Assembly (NCBI GenBank): GCA_020056895.1 | Contig: JAGVGV010000663.1 | Coordinates: 1-5,890 of the forward strand | Length of the DNA stretch: 5,890 nt | Direction: 5' to 3' | DNA from: Deltaproteobacteria bacterium | Lineage (GTDB): Bacteria > Desulfobacterota > Desulfarculia > Adiutricales > JAGVGV01 | Part shown: one piece after another, positions 5,047 to 5,890 of the stretch | How the letters are laid out: every line of letters starts with the position of its first letter | Position numbering within the stretch: position 1 is the first letter of the stretch | The notes under the pieces: generated by a model | Seen by the model: the letters and a program-made list of their open reading frames with translations, nothing else | Told to the model about the DNA's origin: nothing | Databases searched by the model: none | Program-made: the position numbers and the translations under genes

Positions 5047-5890
5047 GCGAACGACTGTCCGTCACGTTTTCTCCGCATCTGCAGGACAAAACGTCCATCC
5101 GGTCCTTGAGCGGCTCCATTTTGGCCGCCCTGGCGCCGGCGGTGATTCTGGCCGTGTATTGGTTCGGCCTCAGAGCCCTGGTCATCATGGCTTTGGCAGT
5201 GGTTACTGCCTTGGCGGCCGACGCGATCACGCGAAAGGCCATGAAAAAGGCGCCGGCCGCCAATGACGGCACCGCCGCCTTGATCGGTCTTTTACTGGCC
5301 ATGATATTACCTGCCGGGGCGCCCTGGTGGGCGGTCATCATCGGCACTACCTTGGCCATTTTCATCGGCCGGTCCATGTATGGCGGTTTGGGAGGCAATC
5401 CGTTCAACCCCGTATTAGTGGGTTGGGCGGTGCTGAACCTTTCCTGGGCCGCGGCCACGAAGGTATTCGTGGAACCCATCTGCCTGACTCAGGGCTGGGC
5501 CGACGTAGTTCCCCTGGATTTTTCAGAAACCCCTTTGGGCTTGCTGGATTTTGGCGATCCCGGCCAGATGATCGACGCGTACGGCTGGTGGCCGCTTCTG
5601 AGCGGCGGGGTGCCCGGCGGCTTGGGGTCCACCAGCGCTCTGGCTCTCCTACTGGGCGGGTTGTACCTGGTCTATAAACGAGTCATTCCCTGGCAAATTC
5701 CTCTGAGCTTCCTCGGCGGACAATTGGCCTTCGGACTGGTTTTCTGGTTGGTGGACCCCTCCACCTTCGCCAACCCCCTTCACCACATGGTGGCGGGATA
5801 CATGATGATCGGCGCCTTTTTCCTGGCTCCGGACATGACCACGTCGCCCTATACCGGACCGGCCATGATCCTGTATGGCCTGGGCATCGG
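5043..5890 (+). CDS. rnfD: Rnf complex subunit D (RnfD), integral membrane flavoprotein (partial at 3' end)
   Basis: RnfD is an inner-membrane subunit, homologous to NqrB, that carries a covalent FMN on a Thr and takes part in ion-coupled electron transfer. ATG 5043 overlaps the rnfC stop, so translation is coupled. The frame is open to the window edge: 282 complete codons, starting MSERLSVTFSPHLQ. Hydrophobic segments lie at about 24-41, 43-60, 77-91, 95-111, 121-137, 198-212, 216-237 and 245-262. Family motifs are SPH near the N-terminus, GGLGGNPFNPVLVGWA (114-129), GGLGSTSALA (192-201) with the likely flavin-bearing Thr197, and APDMTTSPYT (262-271). The usual Glu before that Thr (GETS) is Ser196 here, and the usual ATD is APD. 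A hydrophilic loop (about 142-190) lies before the flavin motif. The last few tens of codons are missing; rnfG, rnfE, rnfA and rnfB would be expected to follow. Confidence 0.93.
   Translation, partial: MSERLSVTFSPHLQDKTSIRSLSGSILAALAPAVILAVYWFGLRALVIMALAVVTALAADAITRKAMKKAPAANDGTAALIGLLLAMILPAGAPWWAVIIGTTLAIFIGRSMYGGLGGNPFNPVLVGWAVLNLSWAAATKVFVEPICLTQGWADVVPLDFSETPLGLLDFGDPGQMIDAYGWWPLLSGGVPGGLGSTSALALLLGGLYLVYKRVIPWQIPLSFLGGQLAFGLVFWLVDPSTFANPLHHMVAGYMMIGAFFLAPDMTTSPYTGPAMILYGLGI

Noticed and set aside
1..5890. CRISPR array, tRNA, rRNA, insertion sequence or prophage signs
   Set aside because: I saw no spaced direct repeats, tRNA-like cloverleaf, transposase motif or terminal inverted repeats, and base composition is even across the genes.

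Overview
The window looks like chromosomal DNA of a GC-rich, Gram-negative anaerobe. An Rnf electron-transport operon, a periplasmic metal-binding protein with a cleavable signal peptide, and GC-rich third codon positions fit a sulfate-reducing or syntrophic member of the Desulfobacterota (former Deltaproteobacteria). That placement is an inference from gene style; there is no rRNA or marker gene here.

Left end, minus strand (1-1073): a TroA/ZnuA-type metal-binding lipocalin-unrelated periplasmic protein of the cluster A-I family, followed 23 bases downstream by the first 38 codons of a small membrane-anchored protein of unknown function that runs off the window. Both are read leftwards, away from the rest. 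No permease or ATPase gene is visible.

Centre, plus strand (1326-2743): two tightly linked genes for single-pass membrane proteins. They have the same architecture (short cytoplasmic tail, one membrane segment, about 175 helical residues outside) and can be aligned, so they look like an ancient tandem duplication. I do not recognise either family. A structured leader precedes them, and a candidate intrinsic terminator (2794-2838), possibly backed by a second one (2887-2909), follows.

Right end, plus strand (2996-5890): a good sigma70-like promoter, a stand-alone CheY-like receiver protein, a 184-base spacer with no clear terminator, then rnfC and rnfD (ATGA overlap), the latter cut by the window edge. 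Canonical Rnf moves electrons between ferredoxin and NAD+ and couples this to ion pumping across the membrane. RnfC here keeps both [4Fe-4S] motifs and the general fold signature, but the three stretches that normally form the FMN/NADH site are all altered, and some of the replacements recall NqrA. RnfD has Ser in place of the usual Glu beside its flavin-bearing Thr. The most interesting hypothesis is therefore an Rnf-like complex with a different electron-input partner, sitting in one transcription unit with a dedicated receiver protein and next to an uncharacterised pair of membrane proteins. This rests on motif reading only.
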